The notes under the pieces were generated by a model. That model was given only the letters and a program-made list of their open reading frames with translations. It was not told where the DNA came from and made no database searches. Below are positions 47,030 through 58,687 of a DNA stretch of 64,000 nt, in pieces. The position numbers and the translations under genes are program-made. Every line of letters begins with the position of its first letter. Position 1 is the first letter of the stretch. Location: assembly GCA_028753945.1 (NCBI GenBank), contig JAPNXP010000015.1:2046001-2110000 (forward strand). Direction: 5' to 3'. The DNA comes from Hexactinellida sp. DTS-2022. Lineage: Eukaryota; Porifera; Hexactinellida.

Positions 47030-48215
47030 ATCTTAAACCATCTTGAGTTTAAGTTTATATTTTCATTATAAATGCGTTTTATACCCCCCTATCACTCTAA
47101 TACAATTAGGGTACCAAACAAGCACACAAACCAGTGGCGTATCCAGGGGGGGTGCTCAGGGTGCTAGAGCACCCCCCTTAGCTGGGTGATCAAGCACGGC
47201 TGTATTAATAGTCAGATGGGCTTCGGTGCAGGCCTAAGTTTCAACACCCATAGCACCCCCCTTATGAAAATCCTGGATACGCCACTGCAAACGAATAGTC
47301 ATAAACTAGAAATTCCATCTCAATAATCCATTGTTTATATATCAGTTATCGTTTTGAAATTGAAATCTACATACTTGTTTACTTTGAATGACATATGGGA
47401 TTAAGTCTATATTTCCATTATAAATGCGTTATAAACCCCCCCTTACACTCTAATACATTTCGGGCACCAAGCACACACATAGACAAATATTTATGCAAAT
47501 AGATATTCCATCTCATGAATCCATTGTTTAAATATCATAAATCGTCTGAAATTGAATAACTTTTGAGTGAAATTGAATTTTCATATAGGAAAAACTTTAA
47601 TACAACTATGTATTAGAAATCGATTTATATAGTAGCAGCTATTGAATCAAATTGAATTATTCATTTAAATAGAATACTTTACTTGTAAGTTGTAACTATG
47701 ATATCAGAAATTGATTTGTATAGTAATAGTTATTGAATGTAAATTCATTTTCATATATACTAGAATTCATTATTGTGATTATAATATCAACAATAACTTG
47801 AATCGAATTAACACTGAATCAATTGAATTATTCATAAATAGTAGATTTTCATCGAAACCACGAAATAATTGCATAATTGAATATTAATGAATTTACGATT
47901 TTGGAAAGTTAAGGGTGAATTGTGGCAACTTTGAGCCTAATTATCAGGAAAATGAGGACAGATTAAAAAAGTCGTGAAGAGCTATCAGTTGCAAAATACT
48001 TCTTTGATACTAATGATTCTAAAAATTTTCTTGTTATTGCATTTATTTTCTTATGGGACAAAAAAAGCTAAAAGTCCCGTTAAAAATTTTCCCAAGTCGA
48101 AATTAATAAATCGTTACCCCAGGTGCACATCTGTAACCCATGAGACACCTATCCTGAAAATTTCAGTTCTTAGTTAATAAAACTCTGTTCTGTGGAGGAT
48201 CTACGGACTAATAAT
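47030..48215 (+). repeat. Left arm of a >0.85-kb inverted repeat
   Basis: From about 47308 to 48180 the sequence matches, inverted, 63140-64000 at roughly nine bases in ten. An extra partial copy of the same text lies just before it (47030-47110). Both arms contain a similar ~66-codon open frame (47974-48177 here) starting MKSYQLQNT. It is probably a by-product of the repeat rather than a gene. The inner edge meets the near-palindromic minisatellite in both arms. Confidence 0.9.
47132..47287. mobile_element. 156-bp hAT-like MITE
   Basis: The inverted ends cagtggcgtatccaggg and cctggatacgccactg enclose inner agcacccccctta / ggggggtgct motifs. A 5-bp caaac flanks both sides; a full 8-bp duplication is not seen. 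Confidence 0.85.
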
Positions 48216-48490
48216 ATACCAAAGCAGTAAGATTAGAACTGGGCCACTATACTATAGTATAAAAGTGCCGTAGACACCAATTAAAAGTGGTCAGGTTAGA
48301 CCGGGCTGGATACAGTACCAACAGGGCCAAGGGTTCAGGTTAACCTGTCCAACCAACTAAAAGTGGTCAGGTTGAAACCTGACCAACCTGACCAGTGGCT
48401 ACGGCCCTGTATAATCGGCACAGTATAATATTAAAGGCAGTAAGATTAGAACTGGGCCACTATACTATAGTATAGTCGGCACAGTAAAAA
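48216..48490 (-). repeat. Near-palindromic minisatellite, inverted units, one split by an insertion
   Basis: Two units with the core ctatactatagtatag preceded by gcagtaagattagaactggg. The first unit is interrupted at about 48263-48411 by a ~150-bp palindromic insertion (aaaagtggtcaggtt repeats; agggcc near one end, ggccct at the other). Its flank taatcggcacagt resumes the unit afterwards. Confidence 0.8.
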
Positions 48491-48589
48491 AAAATTGCCA
48501 GATTATCTACCAGTGTGCTACTAATAGGAAAATGAATTAAACTCAATTTCCCGTTTGCAGTATAGTGGGGCCTTATTAAATACCACAAA

Positions 48590-48880
48590 TCCAGGGACAT
48601 ACCTAATTTCCGGAACGGGACGGTAGTCACGGTACGGAACGGTACCATTCCGGAAATCAAAGTACCTAAATTACGGAATTCCGCGGAACGGTTCCGGAAA
48701 ATATGAATACCTAATTTCCGGAACGAAATTATTCCGGAAATTCAAATGCCTATTACCCGGAATATTCAATTCCGGAAATTATAAATGCCTAATTTCCGGA
48801 ACAAATTTATTCCGGAAATTTAAATGCCCAATTTCCGGAATATACGATTCCTTTAATTTTGATCCCTAATTCCAGAACAA
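48590..48880. repeat. ttccggaa-rich tandem array
   Basis: Imperfect ~35-50-bp units built on cctaatttccggaa and its complement. The first ~130 bp match, inverted, the segment 53521-53645 in front of POC1. Confidence 0.8.
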
Positions 48881-49273
48881 AGATACCTCCTTTCACTTAA
48901 CCCTCGATCGAAAGATATGTGCAATCCCGTGGATACCCTACCGAGAATCCGAGTAAACCAAAATAGTGATTCCAATTTCCAATTTTCCTTTCCTATTTTT
49001 TGTTCTTTAACCCCCGGCCCTAAATCATTAGCGTTTTAGGGCCCGCTTAGTCCGAAATCGCTAAATGTAGCGATTAGTCCAGTGATAGGGACTAGACCAC
49101 TGCGCGGGATTATTATATAATAATTAATTAATTAATTAATTAATGCGGGACGCGGAACCCGCAACCCGCGGGTTCATGCGGGACAAATGATCTGAATATT
49201 TTTGCGGGGCAGGGGCGGCAGACCCGCACAGAGGACCCCTTAAAATATTACAATATTATTAGTCATACTAACT

Positions 49274-50453
49274 AAGGCCACATAAAATAAATTACTTGTT
49301 TATCATCCATATTTTTCGAGAAAATTGGGACGGCGGACGGGATTTTATTTTTATTTTTTATTCCCATTAATATGCAAATAACATCATCCTACGCCAAAAA
49401 TAAATATAAATGTTTAATTTAATTAGAAAATAACATGACAATGCCCAAATAATTAAAGTAATGCTCTAAAACAGGGGTGGGAAAACTTTTTAGGCCGCGG
49501 ACAAAATGGATAAATGTCATAGTGTTGCAAGCCTGAGAGTGAACATTTCTTATTTAACACATTTTTTATTTTATTTCAAGTAGCATTAATGGAGAAATAA
49601 ACGATGATACTGAGGAAGTATAAACTAATCTAATCACATATTAGGAAGTATAAATAACTAGTGGGAGTTGTGCAGTTAATCCTGCGTTTTTATTAGCTTA
49701 TCAAAATTTGGTTCTCTTGCTGAAGTAGCAATACACATAAGCTGAGAAATGTACTCATCTGTCAATGCTGATCTTGACATATTTTTGATAAACTTCATCA
49801 TACCTGCCAATCGTACAGGGATCCCTGTCCTGTAAAAGAATATTAAACATTTTGGCCATTCTGTACAGGCGTACAGGGATTTTTAATTACTAATTATGTG
49901 TAAATATTGACTAAAATGCCTACAGATGTGATAGTAAATTCTGCCATGCATTCTGCATTGACTACATAAGGCACAACTTTGTTTCTATATTTATCCAAGT
50001 GTATAATAATTCCCTGGACGAGCGAGCGAAGCGAGCGAGATATTTTTGGGAGGAGATTGAACTGTAATCTCGTTTTCTGCTAGAACTCGCCATTTCAATT
50101 TAGGTTCTGCCTCCTACGTTTTCTAATAATATCTAATAATTGATAGAATTCGTAAATGCAAACTATAGTTACAAAATACTGTATTCAAACTAGGAACATT
50201 GATGCATTTGTAGAGTATATATAATTGAAAAGAAGCGAATTATCCGCGGGCCACAGCGAATGGTCTCGCGGGCCACGGTTTGAGCACCCTTGCTCTAAAA
50301 TATAGGACTTATTAAAAATTTATGCATAGTAAGTACTTTACACAAGTTTATTGCTTATATTTTGTACTATTATGTTCATAAGATAATAATAAAATAGATC
50401 CGGACGGATAGTAAAAATTGGGGCGGGCGGGGATGATAAACAAGTTATTTATT
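49274..50453. mobile_element. Element with ggccacataaaataaat ends, carrying a nested hAT element
   Basis: The left end includes acttgtttatcatcc and cccgtccgccgtccc in inverted form; the right end includes ggatgataaacaagt and cggacgga. Its interior is mostly the hAT-like element at 49472-50292. Confidence 0.6.
49472..50292. mobile_element. 821-bp non-autonomous hAT element
   Basis: The ends caggggtgggaaaac and gtttgagcacccttg are imperfect inverted repeats, with ggccgcgg / cgcgggcc just inside. It is flanked by the perfect 8-bp duplication ctctaaaa (49464-49471 and 50293-50300), the hAT hallmark. The interior has a gagcgagcgaagcgagcgag palindrome near 50019. No transposase frame. Confidence 0.9.
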
Positions 50454-50459
50454 ACTGAA

Positions 50460-50692
50460 CGGACTATACTATAGTATAGTGGCCCAGTTCTAATCTTACT
50501 GCCTTTATTACTGTGCCGACTATACTATAGTATAGTGGCCCAGTATTGGAATCACTGCCTTTATTACTGTGCCGACTATACTATACTATAGTGGCCCAGT
50601 ATTGGAATCACTGCCTTTATTATTACTGTGCCGACTATACTATAGTATAGTGGCCCAGTATTGGAATCACTGCCTTTATTATTTTTATTTTT
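50460..50692 (+). repeat. Near-palindromic minisatellite, 4 units
   Basis: Four units of about 56-60 bp around ctatactatagtatag. The first has the tail ttctaatcttactgcc, the others attggaatcactgcc. They are joined by short ttatt microsatellite spacers. Confidence 0.95.
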
Positions 50693-51968
50693 ATTATTTT
50701 TTCTCCGTAGCAGGTGCCCTGGCCACACCTTTATACATTGAGGGCTGAAACTTGGCATGTAGATGTGGAAGGTCCTTCTAATTTGCACCTGGGGTTACGA
50801 TTTTTTATTAACAAATTTTGGACACATTTTGAACACCTTTCAAAATTTGTCTGGTCCATAACTAGAAAAATGTTTTACTAAACCCCCAAATTCTTTTTGA
50901 CATTTGGATTCACCATAAAATTCTGCGTCTGATGGGAGAAGAAAACTTTCAATAAAGAGTTTTATTTCTGCCATAAATGGGAGTTGAAATTTCTTTGTTT
51001 ACTAACATTTCAGTTCAATTGAAAGTGTTAAATCTAATTTTATTGTTTCAACTCGTTATTATTATATTGATTCAACTTGTGAGATCGAGTAGGCTTCTAT
51101 TTTCCAATTGAAAACTAAGATTCTACATTCCATAACAACGACAGATTATTTGATTATATTTATTTCTGCTTAGAATATTCTTGCACAATGGATACATGAC
51201 ATATTTAATTCTAATTAATTCGCTCTGTGTTTTACGTATAGAGATGGTTCCAAATAGATTATTGGGGTTATCGAGTGCGCTGAATTCAATATGATGGTGA
51301 AATTCAATTTAAATTAATAATTATTGCAAATAATTGAACTTAATTTATTTTGATGTACATAATATTGGTGTTAAATTATGAGATATCTTATATGTAGACC
51401 GTCTAGAAATAGACCAGGTTTTATTCCCTATACATTAGTATTACCCATAAAAAGCAGGGCAAGTGGTCTACAGAATTTATAGACGGTCTACAAATTTTTG
51501 GCTTATTTGTATGGGCTTTTATAGACCGTCTATTTCTAGACGGTCTACATATAAGGATGCTCTTAAATTATTAATAGATTAATTAAATATTTATACTAAT
51601 TATCTAGATTTCACTAATCTCAGAAATGATATAAGATAGAAACAAACTTTAAATTTATCAATTGGTCCTTATGGCACGTACCACCTATACAAGTGGATCT
51701 TGACACCTTAAGGTGATGATGACATCGTCAAAAAAATGTATTTTTACAATTTTGTGAATTAAATAATTCGCATTTTTTGGTTGGAGTTGGGTGAACACCC
51801 AAAACCTTCTTAAAAAATGTTGAGTCATCACAGATTATATTCTACTGAAACTTGAATATCTCTCAAATAAAGTGAGCTAAATGGAGACTTCCAACTCACT
51901 AAGGGTCGTTGCCTTTTGAAACACATTTCTGAAATAATTTAACGCCTTCATAGTGATGATGACATGGC
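50693..51968 (+). repeat. tctccgtag-family repeat unit (body before H3)
   Basis: The head tctccgtagcaggtgccctg, gcacctggggttacgat, a body with gcgtctgatggga and ataaatggg, and a tail with gatagaaacaaactt and ggtgatgatgaca lead into hairpin H3. A small MITE at about 51388-51556 (atgtagaccgtctagaaata / tatttctagacggtctacat) is inserted in it. No coding capacity. Confidence 0.75.
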
Positions 51969-52096
51969 AAAAAAATCCAAAATTGCAGCCTGTGCCGACA
52001 GCATGTTCCTTTGGAGGCACTATCAATAAACAACCACAAAAATATAGTGCCACCAAAGGAACATGCTGTCGGCACAGGCTGCAATTTTGGACTTTT
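51969..52096. repeat. Hairpin repeat H3
   Basis: Arms gcagcctgtgccgacagcat and atgctgtcggcacaggctgc are fully complementary over about 50 bp around an AT-rich loop. A (TTA)n tract follows. Confidence 0.97.
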
Positions 52097-52853
52097 GTAT
52101 ATTATTATTATTATTCTTTCTCCGTAGACGGTGCCCTGGGCACACCTTTATACATTGAGTGCTGAAACTTGGCATGTAGGTGCGGATTGACCGTCTAATT
52201 TGCACCTGGGGTTACGATTTTTGATCAAATAATTTTAACACCTATTTAAACTAATTATGGCTCATAACTTTAAATAATTAATATTGAGCTTGATAAATTT
52301 TACATGTACGGATAGAGAATTAAATTCTACACCTTTTGGCAAATCACAAATGTTCAATTTGGACTAGGTTTGTGCCATAATTGGGGTACCATTCTCCTGT
52401 GTTTCCTCACACTTCAGATTCAGTAAAACTGTTAAATCTAATTCTATTGTTTCAACTTGTAATAATTATATTGACTCTAATTCTATTGTTTCAACTTGTA
52501 ATAATAATATTGATTTAACTTGTTAAATCTTACTCTATTGATTCAACTCACGATAATTATATTGATTTAACTTAGAAATTGCAGCTGGCTTCCATTTAAT
52601 TGTAGTATTACTATACAATGGATTAAATAAATATAACTATATAAGGAATTTATTGACTTAACTCACTCACCGTGGATAACATTGCTAAAATAAATAACTA
52701 ATAATATAATTTATTATCAATACATAATGAATTAATGGCATTAAACTCAAGATGGTTTATGATAGAAACAAACTTCAAATTTATCTACCGTTCCTTGTGA
52801 CTCGGACCAATTAACAAATGGTTCTTGACACCTTGGGGCGTTGATGACTGGGC
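52097..52853 (+). repeat. tctccgtag-family repeat unit (body before H4)
   Basis: Begins ttctccgtagacggtgccct. It carries ttcaacttgtaataat repeats and the ccgtggataaca and ctcaagatggttta motifs found in the units at 57.0, 57.9, 60.0 and 61.5 kb. Confidence 0.8.
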
Positions 52854-52982
52854 AAAAAAAATCCAAAATTGCAGTCTGTGCCGACAGCATGTTCCTTTGG
52901 AGGCACTATCAATAAACAACCAACAAAATATAGTGCCACCAAAGGAACATGGGTCGGCACAGACTGCAATTTTGGATTTTTT
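52854..52982. repeat. Hairpin repeat H4 (paired substitution)
   Basis: The arms read gcagtctgtgccgac and gtcggcacagactgc: a C-to-T change on the left is matched by G-to-A on the right relative to H3. It is the last hairpin before the POC1 region. Confidence 0.95.
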
Positions 52983-53707
52983 ATACGGCCTAAGTGTCGC
53001 ACTCAGGAAGGAGGGCAGTGATACAAATGTGCATTTTACAACGAGAGTTATCATTAATTAAAAACGTATGTAAGTCCCTAAACACTAAGTGCACGTGTCG
53101 GACGTGTAGACTGTAGACAAGGTGGTGTAGAGCACCACCATCACCAAATGTTCTCACGCACGTACGCATTACATACTGATGAAATCTGAGTTCACTACCT
53201 AATTGAAAGTCCAACTAATACCACTCCTGTAATTTATTTATAGTGAGGGATCCGGTATTTAAATTGTTAATTTATGTACTTGAGCTGGGATAAATCAACT
53301 AAAGATTGATTAAACCTATAACAATATACTTAATCTATGCAAAACGCGGGTCCCCTAGAACACAATAGGTTAACTATTTCGGCCCCTGGGTCCCTAAACG
53401 CCCTTACACCGGTTTGTTTCAGTTTATCTTGATAATTCTAGCACATTTAGTATAAAATAGTATTCAGAATGCAAGACCAAATGTTGTTAAAGTCTATAAT
53501 TACCAATACCTTGGGGGTCTAACCCGTTCCGTAATTTAGGTACTTAGATTTCCTGGAATGGTACCGTTCCGTAATTTAGGTACTTTGATTTTCCGGAATG
53601 GTACCGTTCCATACCGTCCCGTTCCGGAAATTAGGTATGTCCAAATGACAAATCATAGCTCTCAAATATAATTAGCTAATACAAATAATACAGTTCTCTC
53701 TAATAGC
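52983..53707. other. Upstream region of POC1
   Basis: No other gene. 53521-53645 holds two units of ccgttccgtaatttaggta and ends ccgttccggaaattaggta. It is an inverted match to the start of the array at 48590. TSS and promoter elements cannot be placed. Confidence 0.5.
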
Positions 53708-55078
53708 ATGGAAGATCCCAGCTTAGACCGAAACTTCAAAGGACACAAGGATGCAGTTAGTTGCGTAGCATTCTCTCCCAACCTGAAGCAACTGGCCAGC
53801 GGCTCCTTCGACTCCTGTCTCATGGTCTGGCACCTCAAGCCACAGACGCGGGCTTACAGATTCGTTGGTCACTCAGACGCTATTCTCTCCATCGCCTTCT
53901 CCCCCGCTGGCAACCTCATCGCTTCCGGCAGTAGAGACAGGACTGTGCGTCTCTGGCTGCCGACTATAAAAGGAGAGAGCACTGTATTCCGCGCGCACGC
54001 AGGAAGTGTTAGGTCGGTTGACTTCTCCTCTGACGGACAATCTATCCTCACCGCGTCAGACGACAAGTCTATCAAAATTTGGACCGTGCACAGACAGAAG
54101 TTCCTCTACAGTCTCTGTGGTCACACAAACTGGATTCGAAAAGCCCGCTTCTCACCCGACGGACGCCTCATCGTCTCTGCCAGTGACGATAAGACGGTCT
54201 GCATATGGGACAGAGACAGCAAGGAAGTGGTGCAGACCTTCTCGGAACACAGCGGGTTCTCAAACTCCGTAGCCTTCCACCCCGACGGCAACTGCATAGC
54301 GGCCGGTACAACAGAGAATGTGGTTAAACTGTGGGACCTCAGGACCGGAAAGATCCTGCAGCACTACCAGGTGCACTCGGGACCCATTAACTCTGTCTCC
54401 TTCCACCCCTGCGGCTCCTACCTCCTCTCCGCCTCCGCAGACTCCACCATCAAGGTTCTGGACCTCCTCGAGGGCCGGCCTTTCTACACCCTGCACGGAC
54501 ACAAGGGGTCTGTGCTAGACGCGGCCTTCTCTCCGACCGGGGACTACTTCTCCAGCGCCGGGCAAGACGAGCACGTGCTGCTCTGGCGAACAAACTTTGA
54601 TTCTAGAGACTTCAGTGAAGTCTTGCAGCACCCCCCGAGCTCATCTCCCGGCCGACACAGACACGACCCTGTTCCCGATCCTCCCTCAACTGAGCCCTCC
54701 GAAGTGCACCCTTCCCGAGCTCCCAGAGACATGGCACGCGACCAGCCCCCTGAAGTCGCTAACGTCGGTCCTGTCATGTTCTTCTCTGATCCCCTCAACG
54801 CACACACTGCGGACGCCTCTCTGCCCAATGGTACGGCGCGAGAGGGAACTATTTATGTCAGTGAGCACTCTGCCAAACCCACCACCGTTCCTCTGGAACA
54901 GTGGGATATGCCTCCCCAGCTGGTGGGGGCCCTGGAGCGACTGGCCGGACAGATGGACATACTAACTCAGACTGTCTCAATACTGGAGCAGAGACTCACC
55001 ATGGTAGAGGATAAGCTGAAGGAGTGTATTGACAGCCAGCAGATGCTGTCTCTCAATATAAGGCCTCAAGCTAACTGA
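53708..55078 (+). CDS. POC1: POC1 centriolar WD40 protein
   Basis: 456 residues, one exon. Seven WD40 repeats (about 9-300) form a beta-propeller. They open [20 protein letters not shown], and each has the GH...SPDG...SASDD/ADSTIKVWD pattern. A low-complexity Pro/Ser linker (about 305-400) follows. The C-terminal coiled-coil POC1 motif (about 407-445, [20 protein letters not shown]) is present. POC1A/B proteins sit at centrioles and basal bodies and stabilise the triplet microtubules and cilia. The length matches family members, and no inactivating change is seen. The coding sequence is clearly GC-richer than its surroundings and than the RNF213-like gene. Vertebrate homologs have many introns, so an intronless retrocopy or lineage intron loss are both possible. 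It is embedded in a hairpin/minisatellite repeat array. Confidence 0.95.
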   Translation: MEDPSLDRNFKGHKDAVSCVAFSPNLKQLASGSFDSCLMVWHLKPQTRAYRFVGHSDAILSIAFSPAGNLIASGSRDRTVRLWLPTIKGESTVFRAHAGSVRSVDFSSDGQSILTASDDKSIKIWTVHRQKFLYSLCGHTNWIRKARFSPDGRLIVSASDDKTVCIWDRDSKEVVQTFSEHSGFSNSVAFHPDGNCIAAGTTENVVKLWDLRTGKILQHYQVHSGPINSVSFHPCGSYLLSASADSTIKVLDLLEGRPFYTLHGHKGSVLDAAFSPTGDYFSSAGQDEHVLLWRTNFDSRDFSEVLQHPPSSSPGRHRHDPVPDPPSTEPSEVHPSRAPRDMARDQPPEVANVGPVMFFSDPLNAHTADASLPNGTAREGTIYVSEHSAKPTTVPLEQWDMPPQLVGALERLAGQMDILTQTVSILEQRLTMVEDKLKECIDSQQMLSLNIRPQAN

Positions 55079-55237
55079 TAACTCACTCCTTTTCTTATCC
55101 CTCTAGACTTCTGTTATTCTAATTTTGTTCGTTTATTTAACTGTGAAATGTGTGTGGGGCACTTTTGTACGAATTCTAAATCTACTCTAATCAATCTATT
55201 AACTGGATGTCTAAGTATTAAAAGTTTTAATAGTGTA
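55079..55237. other. POC1 3' flank
   Basis: AT-rich sequence after the TGA, probably 3' UTR. No clear AATAAA is visible in this short stretch. Confidence 0.4.
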
Positions 55238-55337
55238 CAGGTAAACCTCCCAAAGCGGCACCCATCGGGAGAATGATTTTGTGCCGCTTCTCGGAGGTTG
55301 CCGCTACTCGGAGGTGCCGCTTTAGGAGGTTTACCTG
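55238..55337. mobile_element. 100-bp pogo-like MITE
   Basis: The inverted ends caggtaaacctcc and ggaggtttacctg are flanked by TA. The interior holds gtgccgctt/aagcggcac inverted motifs. Confidence 0.9.
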
Positions 55338-55704
55338 TACATCATAGTACTTATTATGAATCTACCCAGTATAGGCGGAAAAACGGGAAATGTGGGGTTT
55401 AGAAAGGGGATATATAAGTTATCCTTCAGGTAATCAGTAAACTTAAGCAACTTCGGTAGCGGGGAATTTGAGCTCGAGACTCAGTAGCCAGCAGTTAATT
55501 CGTATCTTTAGCGTCGGATTTAGAATAACTAGCTAAGACGTTATTCGAGGTCGAGTTGTAATTTGAAGTCGCAACCGGATTTATTGATTGTGCTCATATA
55601 TACATTTAGACTTTAGAGATTACTATTGTCTATTACTAATTTACTATATTATAAAATTATTGTTAGAATTTTGTCGATTATTCCTTGATTATTATACTAC
55701 TAGT

Positions 55705-56142
55705 ACAGTAAAACCTTCAGAAAGTGAACACTCTGACCAGCCAAAATATTCACTTTTGAGAGGTGTTCACTTTTCATGGTTATCATTATGTGTCCTGTCC
55801 TGTCCAGATTACACCCCCAATAGTAACTTATCACATATTGTCTAATGAATCCACATCATGAATTATCTGTGCATTCACAACAAGTGTGAAAACATATCTG
55901 TCAGTTAGCCTCCAGAAAGTCCATCTCAAGCAGATCAAATAACACCCCCCCTCCTCCAACATGGCTAAAAATCCTCCAAAAAATTATATGTTAACTTTTA
56001 AGAGGTCATATCCTATACAATTTGGACAATTGGGAAACATTAGGTGTTCACATTTCACTTTTCAGAGGTGTTTAGTAATTAGGGTAAACACATATTTTGG
56101 AGTTGTTTATTTATAGAAGTTGTTCACTTTGGAGGTTTAGAG
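55705..56142. mobile_element. pogo-like MITE, right end diverged
   Basis: The left end cagtaaaaccttcagaaagt, preceded by TA, is matched by the right end ttcactttggaggtttagag. Interior gtgttcacttttcat motifs repeat. The right terminus is imperfect. Confidence 0.6.
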
Positions 56143-56445
56143 TACGTGTATGCATGGCCATGGTGTATGTTATTAATACATTTCACGAGCTCTTTTGCTC
56201 AAATATTGGAACATCGTCAAACATAGACTTTTGTGTATAATTTATTGCGATTTGTACGACATTTGTATATAGAGAATATTGTTTGCAATGACGTTTGCAC
56301 ATAGAAATATGTGTACAGGCTACATAGCAGATATTTATACTACAATTAGTTTATAATCTATTTTGTGAATCTTTAGAATATTGTTACTTAATATATTGTT
56401 ACTAATCCGATTTTTTAATATATTGTTACTTAATATATTATTACT
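56143..56445. other. Non-coding AT-rich interval
   Basis: atattgttact repeats near 56380-56440 lead into the minisatellite. No gene seen. Confidence 0.45.
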
Positions 56446-57005
56446 GTGCCGACTATACTATAGTATAGTGGCCCAGTTCTAATCTTACTGCCTTGGTTAG
56501 TTATTATTATTATTATTACTGTGCCGACTATACTATAGTATAGTGGCCCAGTATTAGAATCACTGCCTTTATTACTGTGCCGACTATACTATAGTATAGT
56601 GGCCCAGTATTAGAATCACTGCCTTTATTACTGTGCCGACTATACTATAGTATAGTGGCCCAGTATTGGAATCACTGCCTTTATTTATATTATTACTGTG
56701 CCGACTATACTATAGTATAGTGGCCCAGTTCTAATCTTACTGCCTTGGTTATTACTGTGCCGACTATACTATAGTATAGTGGCCCAGTATTGGAATCACT
56801 GCCTTTATTTATTACTGTGCCGACTATACTATAGTATAGTGGCCCAGTTCTAATCTTACTGCCTTGGTTATTATTACTGTGCCGACTATACTATAGTATA
56901 GTGGCCCAGTATTGGAATCACTGCCTTTATTATTTTTTTTTTTTTACTGTGCCGACTATACTATAGTATAGTGGCCCAGTATTGGAATCACTGCCTTTAT
57001 TATTA
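56446..57005 (+). repeat. Near-palindromic minisatellite, 9 units
   Basis: Nine units around ctatactatagtatag, each starting actgtgccgac and continuing gtggcccagt. Two tail variants alternate along the array: ttctaatcttactgccttgg (units 1, 5, 7) and attggaatcactgcc (the others). Spacers are ttatt- or T-rich microsatellite. Confidence 0.97.
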
Positions 57006-57015
57006 TTTTTTTTTT

Positions 57016-58656
57016 TTTTCTCCGTAGACGGTGCCCTGGCCAGAGCTTTATAGTTGATGGGCTGAAACTTGGCATGTAGGTGCGTATGGACCGTCTAATT
57101 TGCACCTGGGGTTACGATTTTTGATTAACGAATTTTTGACACATCTTTAACACCTTTCAAAATTTGTCTGGTCAATAACTCAAAATATGTTTTACTAAAC
57201 CCCCAAATTTTATTTCACATTTGGATTCACCATAAAATTCTGCGTCTGATGGGAGAGGAATATTTTCAAAAATATGTTTAATTTCTGCCATAAATGGGGG
57301 TTGAAATTTCTTTGTTTACTCACACTTCTGTTTCAGTATAACTGTTAAATCTAATTCCATTGTTTCAACTTGTAATAATTATATTGATTTAACTTGTTAA
57401 ATCTTACTCTATTGATTCAACTTGCGATAATTAAATTGATTTAACTTATAAATTACAGCTGGCTTCTATTTAATTTACCATACAATGTATTAAATAAAAT
57501 AATATAATATAAGGAATTTGTTGACTTAATTCAACTCAACCGTGGATAACAATGCTAATATAAATAACTAATAATATAATTTATTATCAATACATAATGA
57601 ATGAATGGCATCAAACTCAAGATGGTTTAAGAAAGAAACAAACTTCAAATTTATCTACCGTTCCTTGTGACTCGGACCAATTAACAAATGCTTCTTCACA
57701 CCTTGGGCGTTGATGACTTGGCGAAAAAAAATCCAAAATTGCAGCCTGCGCCGACAGCATGTTCCTTTGGAGGCACTATCAATAAACAACCACCAAAATA
57801 TAGTGCCACCAAAGGAACATGCGTCGGCACAGCTGCAATTTTGGATTTTTTTTTTTTCTCCGTAGACGGTGCCCTGGCCAGAGCTTTATAGTTGATGGGC
57901 TGAAACTTGGCATGTAGGTGCGTATGGACCGTCTAATTTGCACCTGGGGTTACGATTTTTGATTAACGAATTTTTGACACATCTTTAACACCTTTCAAAA
58001 TTTGTCTGGTCAATAACTCAAAATATGTTTTACTAAACCCCCAAATTTTATTTCACATTTGGATTCACCATAAAATTCTGCGTCTGATGGGAGAGGAATA
58101 TTTTCAAAAATATGTTTAATTTCTGCCATAAATGGGGGTTGAAATTTCTTTGTTTACTCACACTTCAGTTTCAGTATAACTGTTAAATCTAATTCCATTG
58201 TTTCAACTTGTAATAATTATATTGATTCAACTTGCGATAATTAAATTGATTTAACTTATAAATTACAGCTGGCTTCTATTTAATTTACCATACAATGTAT
58301 TAAATAAAATAATATAATATAAGGAATTTGTTGACTTAATTCAACTCAACCGTGGATAACAATGCTAATATAAATAACTAATAATATAATTTATTATCAA
58401 TACATAATGAATGAATGGCATCAAACTCAAGATGGTTTAAGAAAGAAACAAACTTCAAATTTATCTACCGTTCCTTGTGACTCGGACCAATTAACAAATG
58501 CTTCTTCACACCTTGGGCGTTGATGACTTGGCGAAAAAAAATCCAAAATTGCAGCCTGCGCCGACAGCATGTTCCTTTGGAGGCACTATCAATAAACAAC
58601 CAACAAAATATAGTGCCACCAAAGGAACATGCGTCGGCACAGGGTGCAATTTTGGA

Positions 58657-58660
<4 letters not shown>
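57016..58660 (+). repeat. Two tandem copies of an ~0.81-kb tctccgtag unit with hairpins H5 and H6
   Basis: 57016-57850 and 57855-58660 are almost identical throughout. The second lacks ~28 bp of a ttaacttgttaaatcttact stretch. Each ends in a hairpin (57724-57856; 58534-58660) with arms gcagcctgcgccgacagcat and atgcgtcggcac. The duplication is recent. Confidence 0.95.

Positions 58661-58687
<27 letters not shown>

Noticed and set aside
47974..48177. ~66-codon frames in both inverted arms (also 63341-63141)
   Set aside because: They are preserved only because the arms are young copies. The text is hydrophobic then basic but short, differs by frame-neutral and non-neutral changes alike, and has no start context or neighbours. 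A small peptide gene is not excluded but unsupported.
51969..52096. Hairpin as a conventional microRNA precursor
   Set aside because: It occurs in at least nine repeat-embedded copies with arms of ~50 bp and no flanking conservation. Small-RNA production is possible, but a host miRNA gene is not supported.
53869..54965. Several 60-120-codon frames overlapping POC1 on both strands
   Set aside because: They are shadows of a GC-rich coding region; the WD40 frame explains the sequence fully.
56446..57005. Possible CRISPR-like array (regular repeats with short spacers)
   Set aside because: Spacers are low-complexity microsatellite, tails repeat between units, no cas genes are present and the genome is eukaryotic; it is a minisatellite.
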